Positions 12,922 to 18,143 of a stretch of 18,143 nt of DNA are shown here, one piece after another. This DNA comes from Candidatus Yonathbacteria bacterium CG17_big_fil_post_rev_8_21_14_2_50_43_9 (GTDB lineage: Bacteria; Patescibacteriota; Minisyncoccia; Phycocordibacterales; UBA1550). Within the stretch, counting starts at the first letter, position 1. Each line of letters begins with the position of its first letter. The notes beneath the pieces were generated by a model that made no database searches, was not told the DNA's origin, and saw only the letters and a list, made by a program, of their open reading frames with translations. The position numbers and the translations under genes are program-made. The stretch spans positions 31,206 through 49,348 of the forward strand of contig PCUO01000009.1 in assembly GCA_002771015.1 (NCBI GenBank), read 5' to 3'.

Positions 12922-13557
12922 CTATTTTACTGCAAGAAATCGCGCGCTTACAACCTGCCAGTCAATCGCATTCCAAAATGCAGAGATGTAGTCCGCGCGC
13001 TTGATGCCATAGTCTAGAGCGAATGCGTGTTCAAATACATCCATCACTAAAATGATTTCGGTGCAAACTAGATGCCCCCCGTCGTGTTCATTTATCCAAA
13101 GATTAAAAAGTTTTCCTGTTTCTGTATCACAAGCCAGCACCACCCAGCCGATTCCACGCATCGCGCCTGTAGCGCGAAAATCTTTTTCCCAGTTTTCAAC
13201 TGAACCGAAATCCTCTTCAATTTTTTTCGCAAACAAGACCGAATCAGCAGATTCTGAACCAGCATGTTTCAAGCCTTTTGCGAAGACTCTTTGACGGGAA
13301 CTTAAAAGGTCACTTCCTCCCTTAATCATGTTCCCAAAATATAATTCATGTAGACGCATCCCATTCCACTCCCATCCGAAACGACGCTTTAGCTCGCTGT
13401 ACGGTGGTGTTCCAACATCTGCTGTCTTTAGAAACCCGTGAATTTTATTCGTATTGGAAACATATCCCTCGTAGAGTGTAAAATGGTTACGTAGAAGCAC
13501 ATCCGAGAATCCAACGGTTCCTAAAAGTCGTTCAAAATTTTTTGCCTCGTAGTTCAT
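12922..13557 (-). CDS. Superoxide dismutase, Fe/Mn family
   Basis: Converts superoxide to H2O2 and O2. 211 residues. All four metal ligands can be placed: His25 (RNHFTLYEGYV), His70 (MRLHELYFGNM), Asp173 and His177 (VMDVFEHAFALDY). GIGWVVLA (136-143) is the conserved core strand. Compared with common SodA/SodB the first motif is NHFTLY rather than HHxxY, and residues 45-65 (PPYSELKRRFGWEW) are unusual. Fe versus Mn cannot be decided by eye. The H2O2 produced would suit the peroxiredoxin at 4207. The leader contains GACTTT-type repeats and no clear Shine-Dalgarno sequence. Confidence 0.93.
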   Translation of the reverse strand: MNYEAKNFERLLGTVGFSDVLLRNHFTLYEGYVSNTNKIHGFLKTADVGTPPYSELKRRFGWEWNGMRLHELYFGNMIKGGSDLLSSRQRVFAKGLKHAGSESADSVLFAKKIEEDFGSVENWEKDFRATGAMRGIGWVVLACDTETGKLFNLWINEHDGGHLVCTEIILVMDVFEHAFALDYGIKRADYISAFWNAIDWQVVSARFLAVK

Positions 13558-13605
13558 AAGTCTGTAAAGTTTTTAAAGTCGAAAATCCTTAAAGTCAGAG
13601 ATGCC
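13558..13605 (-). repeat. GACTTT-periodic leader of sod
   Basis: Minus strand reads CTGACTTTAAGG, TTTTCGACTTTAAAAACTTT, ACAGACTT and then the ATG. TTT-GAC/AAC units recur every 7-9 nt, as in the infB and rbfA leaders. It fills the gap after the cysteine desulfurase stop region. Confidence 0.5.
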
Positions 13606-13606
13606 C

Positions 13607-14794
13607 TCAGACCGCATCACTCTGCACTTGCGATTCACGGAGAAACAGCGTAAGACGAGTGACTTCATTCGCGACATGCGTAATGTCCTTACTTTTTGTT
13701 CCTCTGCCTAGTGAAAATCGTATTGAGCCTGCTTGCCCTGATTCGCCTACTTTGCCTATCGCTAGTATAACATGAGACGGGCCACCCTCGTAACTCTTGC
13801 ATGAGCTCTTTCCAGACACCGCAACCCCTACAGCGTCAAGGTAAAGCACGAGCGCTTCACTCTCCACGCCTTCAAACGAAATGTTCAAAATGTTTGGCAG
13901 ACTATGTTCAAGAGAGCCGTTCACACTTGCGCTTGAAACTTTCTTAATAATTTTAATAGCTAGGGCGTCGCGAAGTTTCTGCACGCGCTTCCCTTCTTTC
14001 GCGCTCATTTTTTGCGCCTCATGTAGAGCCTCTGCGAAACCACAAACTAGCGCGACCGCCTCTGTACCAGGACGACGACCGCCTTCATGCTCACCACCGT
14101 ACATTTGTGAAAGCAAATTAACTCCGCGTTTTACAAAGAGCGCGCCAATACCGCGCGGGCCGTATGTCTTCGCAGAGGAAAGAGTCATCAAATCCACACC
14201 AATACGAAGCACGTTGATGTCCAGATAGTTCCCTGCTTGCGCGGCGTCTGTATGAAAATATGGATACGAGCTTCCGTTCATTTTCCTTGCATGACGAATT
14301 TCTTTTGCAATATCAGCAATCGGCTCAATCGTTCCGATTTCATTATTCGCATACATTATAGATACGAGCGCAGTTTCACGAGTGATAAGTTTGCGAAGTT
14401 CTTTTGTGTCAATGAGCCCGCGACTATCAACATGGAGATAATCCACTTGCATCCCAGCAGATTCAAATGTTCTCGCAATTTCAATAACCGATGCGTGCTC
14501 AATTGCAGATACAATGATACGCGGTTTCGCAATTCCACAAGCGCGTACCACACCGCTTATTGCCAAATTGTTCGCCTCGGTTGCTCCGCTCGTGAAAACA
14601 ATCTCATCGTGGCGCGCAGAAACGGACTCGGCAACACTGGCACGAGCCGCCTCGAGAACGGCTCGCGCCGACCTCCCCTCCTTATGAATCCCGCTTGGGT
14701 TCCCATGGAACTTTTTTGAAGTCTCCGTAACTGCCTTTTGCGCGAGAGCACTCACTGGCGTCGACGAAGCATTGTCTAAATAGATTCTTTTCAT
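13607..14794 (-). CDS. Cysteine desulfurase (NifS/IscS class V aminotransferase)
   Basis: PLP enzyme that takes sulfur from cysteine onto its own Cys as persulfide. 395 residues. YLDNASSTP at 5-13; TSGATEANNLA at 68-78; His100 (stacks on PLP); HTDAAQ (181-186) with the PLP Asp; PLP lysine Lys209 in SSAKTYGPRG; GGEHEGGRRPGTE (233-245); active-site Cys332 in SGKSSCKS. The residue before the PLP lysine is Ala instead of the usual His, which is a change at a conserved position. No iscU, sufU, mnmA or thiI is adjacent, so the sulfur acceptor is unknown. The start is fixed by a strong promoter 6 nt upstream. The 3' end is followed directly by the sod leader. Confidence 0.93.
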   Translation of the reverse strand: MKRIYLDNASSTPVSALAQKAVTETSKKFHGNPSGIHKEGRSARAVLEAARASVAESVSARHDEIVFTSGATEANNLAISGVVRACGIAKPRIIVSAIEHASVIEIARTFESAGMQVDYLHVDSRGLIDTKELRKLITRETALVSIMYANNEIGTIEPIADIAKEIRHARKMNGSSYPYFHTDAAQAGNYLDINVLRIGVDLMTLSSAKTYGPRGIGALFVKRGVNLLSQMYGGEHEGGRRPGTEAVALVCGFAEALHEAQKMSAKEGKRVQKLRDALAIKIIKKVSSASVNGSLEHSLPNILNISFEGVESEALVLYLDAVGVAVSGKSSCKSYEGGPSHVILAIGKVGESGQAGSIRFSLGRGTKSKDITHVANEVTRLTLFLRESQVQSDAV

Positions 14795-14800
14795 CCCGAC

Positions 14801-14829
14801 ATCATATCCCGCGAGTCAATTGTTTTCAA
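14801..14829 (-). promoter_or_regulatory. Strong promoter of the cysteine desulfurase, leaderless spacing
   Basis: Minus strand TTGAAA (14824-14829), 17-bp spacer, TATGAT (14801-14806), GTCGGG, ATG (14792-14794). This is the best-formed promoter in the window; transcription should begin at the A of the ATG. Confidence 0.75.
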
Positions 14830-14880
14830 TAGTTGAACCAAACATTGGTCTTTCTGACGATGCGGTTTTCTTTTTGTCCA

Positions 14881-15027
14881 CTTGGGAACGAAACACCCGA
14901 GTAACTCCAGAGCTCAACTAAGGCTGAATTCACTTCCTTGGCGAGGAATGTCTCTTGTGTGGGAACTTGCGAAAGCGACGGCTTGAGCACGAGGACGATT
15001 TAGCAAAATCGCACCTGGGGCTTTTTT
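14881..15027 (+). ncRNA. Candidate structured RNA ending in a U-tract (unassigned)
   Basis: The gap 14795-15184 holds no certain gene. On the plus strand several helices nest. Hairpin CTTGGG/CCCGAG is at 14881-14901. A long-range helix pairs 14903-14910 with 15015-15022 (one mismatch), and inside it GCTCAA/TTGAGC pairs 14912-14917 with 14983-14988. Within that are hairpins TTCCT-TGGCG-AGGAA (14934-14948) and TTGC-GAAA-GCGA (14967-14978, a GNRA loop). CGATTT-AGCA-AAATCG is at 14996-15011. The closing helix runs into T6 at 15022-15027. It matches no class I know (tmRNA, RNase P RNA, SRP RNA and 6S were considered). No good plus-strand promoter is visible. A 54-codon minus-strand frame (14826-14990) overlaps it, so the call is tentative. 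Confidence 0.4.
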
Positions 15028-15071
15028 AAATTAATATACGTACCCCGCACAAGACGACATACGAGCAGTTT

Positions 15072-15100
15072 TTGCAAAAATCCCTAAAATGTGGTAAAAG
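15072..15100 (+). promoter_or_regulatory. Possible promoter of the DUF4446-infB-rbfA group
   Basis: TTGCAA (15072-15077), 17-bp spacer, TAAAAG (15095-15100). Each hexamer matches 4 of 6. The leader would contain the inverted heptamer arrays at 15114-15177. Confidence 0.4.
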
Positions 15101-15113
15101 ATAGAGAAGTCAG

Positions 15114-15177
15114 TAGTCATTAGTTGATAGTCTATAGTTAATTCCGCTATAAACTGACGACTAAAAACTATCAACTG
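15114..15177. repeat. Inverted heptamer arrays in the DUF4446 leader
   Basis: Plus strand TAGTCAT, TAGTTGA, TAGTCTA, TAGTTAA (15114-15141) in exact register. Then on the minus strand CAGTTGA, TAGTTTT, TAGTCGT, CAGTTTA, TAGCGGA (15143-15177). AGTTGATAGT and ACTATCAACT are perfect complements, so the leader can form a long hairpin ending 7 nt before the ATG. Same design as 12798-12912 with a different heptamer. Confidence 0.8.
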
Positions 15178-15184
15178 TATTAAT

Positions 15185-15649
15185 ATGACACCAGAAGCTC
15201 TGCAAATAACCGTTATCGTACTAAGCGTTATCACGATAGCGCTCTCTGTATGGGTTTTTGTGTTAGAGCGTCGTATGAAAAAACTACTCGCGGGAAAAGA
15301 CGCATTGAGTCTTGAAGAAACGATTGTCGCCCTAGGCAAAGACATCCGAGCTCTGGAAAAGTTTCAGTCAGATACGGAGAACTACATTACTGATTCAAAC
15401 AGACGCATCAAGCGAAGCATTCAAGGTGTTGAGACAATTCGCTTCAACGCGTTCAAGGGCAACGGCGAAGGTGGAAACCAAAGTTTCGCAATCGCGCTCC
15501 TGTCTGAAAATGGCGATGGGACAGTTATTTCAAGTCTATTCGCTCGCGACAGAATGAACATCTTTGCAAAGCCTATCAAAAACTTCACCTCCGAACTTGA
15601 AATGACAGAAGAAGAAAAAGGCGCGGTCATGCGCGCTACACGCTCATAA
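15185..15649 (+). CDS. DUF4446 family membrane-anchored protein
   Basis: 154 residues. N-terminal membrane anchor at about 7-29 (ITVIVLSVITIALSVWVFVL), then a basic stop-transfer ERRMKK. A helical, likely coiled-coil stretch covers 40-80. A C-terminal domain follows with VETIRFNAFKGNGEGGNQSF, AIALLSENGDGTVISSLFAR, MNIFAKPIKNF and the acidic end LEMTEEEKGAV. This order is characteristic of DUF4446 proteins, found in Firmicutes and CPR genomes; the function is unknown. It is the first gene of a plus-strand group with infB 42 nt downstream, but a shared function is not implied. Confidence 0.85.
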   Translation: MTPEALQITVIVLSVITIALSVWVFVLERRMKKLLAGKDALSLEETIVALGKDIRALEKFQSDTENYITDSNRRIKRSIQGVETIRFNAFKGNGEGGNQSFAIALLSENGDGTVISSLFARDRMNIFAKPIKNFTSELEMTEEEKGAVMRATRS

Positions 15650-15651
15650 CG

Positions 15652-15691
15652 CTTCCAACTTTTGACTTTTGGACTTTCTGACTAAAATCAT
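15652..15691 (+). repeat. GACTTT-periodic leader of infB
   Basis: CCAACTTTTGACTTTTGG then ACTTTCTGACTAAAATCAT, ending at the infB ATG. TTT-GAC units recur every 7-8 nt. There is no Shine-Dalgarno sequence. Confidence 0.65.
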
Positions 15692-17227
15692 ATGACAAAA
15701 ACTTCCACAGCAAAAATAATCCCCCGTCCACCCATTGTTGTTATCATGGGACATATTGACCATGGGAAGTCATCTCTCCTTGACTACATCCGCAAGACGA
15801 ACATTGTTGAAGGCGAAGCTGGTGGCATTACTCAGCATCTTTCCGCGTACGAGGTGACACACCATCTTGACCAAACGCGGAAAGATGCGCTCGCAAGCAA
15901 CCGCATCACTTTTCTAGATACGCCAGGACACGAGGCTTTTTCAAAAATGCGCGCGCGTGGCGCAGGGGTAGCGGACATTGCTATTCTTGTAGTCTCAGCG
16001 GAAGACGGTGTAAAAGAACAAACAAAAGAGGCGCTTCGTTCTATTAAAGAGGCTGGTATACCATACATTATCGCCATCAACAAAATAGACAAGCCAAACG
16101 CAAATATTGAGCGCACAAAACAAAATCTCGCGGAAAATGAAATCTATCTAGAGGGATTTGGTGGTGACGTGCCATTCGTGCCAATCTCTGCAAAGCTCGG
16201 TACGGGCATACCAGACCTTTTGGATATGATGCTTCTTGTTGCGGAAATGGAAAACCTTACAGGCGACACGTTTCTCCCAGCAGAAGGCATTGTGGTTGAG
16301 TCCAACATTGATACAAAACGTGGCACATCCGCAACACTCATCATTACAAATGGCACACTCAAAAAAGGAATGTTCATTCTCGCGGAGGAAAGCATGTCAC
16401 CCGTACGCGCGATTGAAAACTTCCTTGGCAAACAAGTTTCCGAAGCAACATTCTCGTCCCCTGTTCAAATCACAGGATTTGATGCCTTGCCTTCCGTAGG
16501 AAGCACCTTCCGCGCGTATGCAAACAAAAAAGATGCTGAGAGAATGCAACTTGAGCTTCGTGAAGCAAGGAGTAAGGAAAAAGTGAAAGAGATTGTGCGT
16601 ACAATCCCGCTCGCTCCAGACGCGCTTGTTGTGCCTATTGTTTTGAAATCAGACGTCGCAGGTACCCTTGAAGCGATAGAAAAAGAACTTGCCAAGATTG
16701 AACGTGAACGTGTAGTATTAAAAATCATATCGAAGGGTGTTGGCACAATCGGTGAAAACGACGCGAAGCTCGCTTCTGGTTCAGACAGCGCTATAATCAT
16801 TGGCTTCCACACAAAGGTAGAGCGAGGCGCGGAGGATATCGCACTACGATTTGGCATCACTATAAAAACTTTTGACATAATATACAAACTATCAGAGTGG
16901 TTAAATGAGGAGTTAGATCGTCGCACGCCTAAAGTTATGGGCGAGGAAGTTGTTGGCACAGCAAAAATTCTCAAAACATTCAGTGCAACAAAGCACAAGC
17001 AGGTTATTGGTGGAAAAGTAACTTCGGGATTGCTTGAAGTTGGCGCGCAAGTAAGGATTATGCGTCGCGATGTTGAAATCGGTCGTGGGAAAATTGAAGG
17101 GCTTCAAGAGCAAAAACTTCTAGCAAAAAAAATTGAGGAAGGAAACGAGTGCGGAATGATGATTGACGCAAAGATAGAGATTGCTGGCGGTGATGTGCTT
17201 GAAGCTTTTGTGATGAACGAGAAATAA
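15692..17227 (+). CDS. infB: Translation initiation factor IF-2, short form
   Basis: GTPase that brings initiator tRNA to the 30S subunit and drives 50S joining. 511 residues against roughly 700-900 in most bacteria: the N-terminal regions before the G domain are absent, a common CPR form. G1 GHIDHGKS (20-27), G2 GITQH (45-49), G3 DTPGH (76-80), G4 NKID (130-133), G5 SAK (166-168). Domains II, III ([16 protein letters not shown], then [16 protein letters not shown]) and IV ([17 protein letters not shown]) follow in normal order. G2 lacks the usual second Ile-Gly (GITQHL rather than GITQHIG). The gene is followed by rbfA 49 nt downstream, a widespread pairing. The leader has GACTTT repeats instead of a Shine-Dalgarno sequence. 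Confidence 0.97.
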   Translation: MTKTSTAKIIPRPPIVVIMGHIDHGKSSLLDYIRKTNIVEGEAGGITQHLSAYEVTHHLDQTRKDALASNRITFLDTPGHEAFSKMRARGAGVADIAILVVSAEDGVKEQTKEALRSIKEAGIPYIIAINKIDKPNANIERTKQNLAENEIYLEGFGGDVPFVPISAKLGTGIPDLLDMMLLVAEMENLTGDTFLPAEGIVVESNIDTKRGTSATLIITNGTLKKGMFILAEESMSPVRAIENFLGKQVSEATFSSPVQITGFDALPSVGSTFRAYANKKDAERMQLELREARSKEKVKEIVRTIPLAPDALVVPIVLKSDVAGTLEAIEKELAKIERERVVLKIISKGVGTIGENDAKLASGSDSAIIIGFHTKVERGAEDIALRFGITIKTFDIIYKLSEWLNEELDRRTPKVMGEEVVGTAKILKTFSATKHKQVIGGKVTSGLLEVGAQVRIMRRDVEIGRGKIEGLQEQKLLAKKIEEGNECGMMIDAKIEIAGGDVLEAFVMNEK

Positions 17228-17229
17228 TT

Positions 17230-17276
17230 TCTGAACCCACTTTTGACTTTAAGACTTTTAACTTTTAACTAATTTT
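17230..17276 (+). repeat. GACTTT/AACTTT-periodic leader of rbfA
   Basis: CACTTTTGACTTTAAGAC then TTTTAACTTTTAACTAATTT, then the ATG at 17277. TTTTAAC is repeated exactly in 7-nt register. There is no Shine-Dalgarno sequence. Confidence 0.65.
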
Positions 17277-17603
17277 ATGACAACACCTCGCCAAGACAAA
17301 ATGCGCTCATTCCTCCGAGCAATCGCCGCAGATTTTTTCACTCGTGAAGCGGGAAAAAACTCGCTCATCACAGTGACAGATGCGACCATCTCTACCGACT
17401 TCAAACGTGGGACAATTTACTTTACTTGCTTCCCTACTAGCGAAGAAGAGAAAGCTCTTGATTTTGCAAAACGAAAGCGAACCGAACTCCGTGAGTACAT
17501 CAAGGACCATGCGCATTTAAAGAACCTCCCAGTGCTTGAAGTAAAGATAGATGAAGGCGAGCGAAACCGCCAGCGAATTGACGAGCTGGGCCAACAAGGC
17601 TAA
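17277..17603 (+). CDS. rbfA: Ribosome-binding factor A
   Basis: KH-like protein that binds pre-30S particles and helps mature the 16S 5' end. 108 residues, close to the family size. Family-like parts are the N-terminal helix RQDKMRSFLRAIAADFFTRE, ITVTDATISTDFKRGTIYFT (the beta strand after the vTdV motif), a central AKRKRTELREYIKDH helix and the C-terminal LPVLEVKIDEGERNRQRIDE. The position after infB supports the call. It is part of the plus-strand group 15185-17818. Confidence 0.92.
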   Translation: MTTPRQDKMRSFLRAIAADFFTREAGKNSLITVTDATISTDFKRGTIYFTCFPTSEEEKALDFAKRKRTELREYIKDHAHLKNLPVLEVKIDEGERNRQRIDELGQQG

Positions 17604-17644
17604 GATAGGCAGGTGCTTAGGTTTAAGACCCACAAATAGGGAAC

Positions 17645-17818
17645 ATGGCAATAAAACCAAAGTGTGATAAATGTAAAGAAGAACTCAAAGATTTTGGTGG
17701 CATTTTATTAAGTCCGCCTGACAAAAAAGATATGGTTAGGAAATTTCATTTGTGCCAAAAGTGTTACAAAGAAATCTCAAATGAGTTAAAAAAATTAAGG
17801 TTTACGTCCAAGACGTGA
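17645..17818 (+). CDS. Small zinc-ribbon-like protein, 57 residues
   Basis: MAIKPKCDKCKEELKDFGGI, then LLSPPDKKDMVRKFHLCQKC, then YKEISNELKKLRFTSKT. Two CxxC knuckles (7/10 and 37/40) predict one zinc ion, flanked by lysines. I recognise no named family; similar short zinc-ribbon proteins are common in CPR genomes. AGGGA lies about 4 nt before the ATG. Base composition is more AT-rich than infB/rbfA. The stop codon is part of a palindrome that runs to the 5' end of tRNA-Cys, and no terminator separates the two, so co-transcription is likely. Confidence 0.75.
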   Translation: MAIKPKCDKCKEELKDFGGILLSPPDKKDMVRKFHLCQKCYKEISNELKKLRFTSKT

Positions 17819-17831
17819 ATCATCTGATTCA
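17816..17831. repeat. Palindrome abutting the 5' end of tRNA-Cys
   Basis: TGAATCA-TC-TGATTCA, 7-bp arms, from the zinc-ribbon stop codon to the base before the mature tRNA. It could be a processing hairpin for RNase P/E, or chance. Confidence 0.55.
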
Positions 17832-17903
17832 GGCGTGGTAGCCAAGTGGTAAGGCAGTGGTTTGCAAAACCTCTACACGCGAGTTCGATTCTCGCCCACG
17901 CCT
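17832..17903 (+). tRNA. tRNA-Cys(GCA)
   Basis: Acceptor GGCGTGG/CCACGCC, D arm GCC/GGC, anticodon loop TTGCAAA (anticodon GCA), T arm GCGAG-TTCGATT-CTCGC, and U73 as expected for tRNA-Cys. There is a U-U mismatch in the anticodon stem. CCA is not encoded. 72 nt. Confidence 0.95.
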
Positions 17904-18088
17904 CAAAGAAAATTCTGTTAAGGATTTTCTTGGTGTGGGAGCAGGCAAACTGCTTTGCCTGCGTCGAGAATCGAAGGGCGGAGCATGTCGCTTGCGACAG
18001 CGAGCCGGGGTCGCGAACACTTTGTAGTTTTCAAGCGAAGCGAAGAAAAATACTTAGTGATTCGTGACCGAGAGCGCCCACGCCTCAA
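17893..18088 (+). repeat. tRNA-linked repeat element, copy next to tRNA-Cys, with direct-repeat ends
   Basis: Bounded by an exact 14-bp direct repeat, CGCCCACGCCTCAA (17893-17906 and 18075-18088), which is the 3' end of tRNA-Cys. Inside, in order: terminator-like stem AAGAAAAT...ATTTTCTT (17905-17932); GGTGTGGG, an imperfect inverted acceptor copy; hairpin GCAGGCAAA-CTGC-TTTGCCTGC (17941-17962); an exact inverted copy of the tRNA T-arm CGAGAATCGAA (17965-17975); hairpin GTCGC-TT-GCGAC; AGCGAGCCGGGGTCGCG; and the end module TTAGTGATTCGTGACCGAGAGC. It shares this layout and much sequence with 2354-2490. It has no coding capacity. Confidence 0.8.
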
Positions 18089-18103
18089 GAAACAACAAAA
18101 TAT

Positions 18104-18143
18104 GTCCGGGTGGTGGAATGGTATACACAGGAGACTTAAAATT
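18104..18143 (+). tRNA. tRNA-Leu(TAA), 3' part outside the window
   Basis: Starts GTCCGGG (acceptor) then TGGTGGAATGGTATACAC, nearly the same D arm as tRNA-Leu(CAA) at 3897. The anticodon loop CTTAAAA gives anticodon TAA. The window ends in the anticodon stem. Confidence 0.88.

Noticed and set aside
14237..14719. A 160-codon plus-strand frame inside the cysteine desulfurase gene.
   Set aside because: It is antisense to a gene with all active-site motifs and has no family similarity of its own.
14881..15027. Assignment as tmRNA, RNase P RNA, SRP RNA or 6S RNA.
   Set aside because: There is no T-arm or tag frame, no CR-I/CR-V RNase P motifs and no GGAA-type SRP tip; 6S could not be supported by eye.

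Overview
The window looks like chromosomal DNA of a candidate-phyla-radiation bacterium (Patescibacteria, most likely a Parcubacteria-type lineage). The reasons are small tightly packed housekeeping genes, an IF-2 that starts directly at the G domain, tRNA genes with no encoded CCA, several small orphan proteins, and many gene starts without a Shine-Dalgarno sequence. The lineage is my inference; no 16S gene is present.

Layout. Positions 1-2150 (minus strand): a TerC-superfamily (DUF475) membrane protein followed by an AI-2E/PerM-type permease cut by the window edge, and an orphan 112-residue protein. Positions 2150-2840: a gene-free stretch with tRNA-Ala(TGC), a very long perfect palindrome, a duplicated tRNA 5' half and a repeat family tied to tRNA 3' ends. 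Positions 2839-6174: ddl, tRNA-Leu(CAA), a 2-Cys peroxiredoxin, miaA and a frameshifted small gene. Positions 6260-9150: tRNA-Trp, alr, rpmG (L33), an HDOD-like protein, tRNA-Tyr and a frameshifted PD-(D/E)XK-like nuclease behind a palindromic operator-like site. Positions 9158-14794 (all minus): clpB, a membrane-anchored HtrA-like protein that has lost catalytic residues, superoxide dismutase and a cysteine desulfurase. Positions 14795-15184: a structured, possibly RNA-coding gap. Positions 15185-18143 (all plus): DUF4446 protein, infB, rbfA, a small zinc-ribbon protein, tRNA-Cys, a tRNA-linked repeat and the start of tRNA-Leu(TAA).

Functional themes. Alr and Ddl supply D-Ala-D-Ala for peptidoglycan. 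Peroxiredoxin and SOD handle oxidants; ClpB and the HtrA-like protein belong to stress biology. MiaA, IF-2, RbfA, L33 and six tRNAs serve translation. The cysteine desulfurase could feed tRNA thiolation or Fe-S assembly.

Most unusual signals: (1) a repeat family downstream of tRNA-Ala and tRNA-Cys carrying an inverted copy of the host tRNA's own 3' end, interrupted at about the same point by a small hairpin; at tRNA-Cys the element is also bounded by a direct repeat of the tRNA 3' end, like an integration site. (2) Heptamer-periodic repeats just upstream of six genes, in two places arranged as inverted clusters. (3) A -10 box 6-7 nt upstream of several start codons, implying leaderless mRNAs. 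(4) Two small genes each broken by one extra base.
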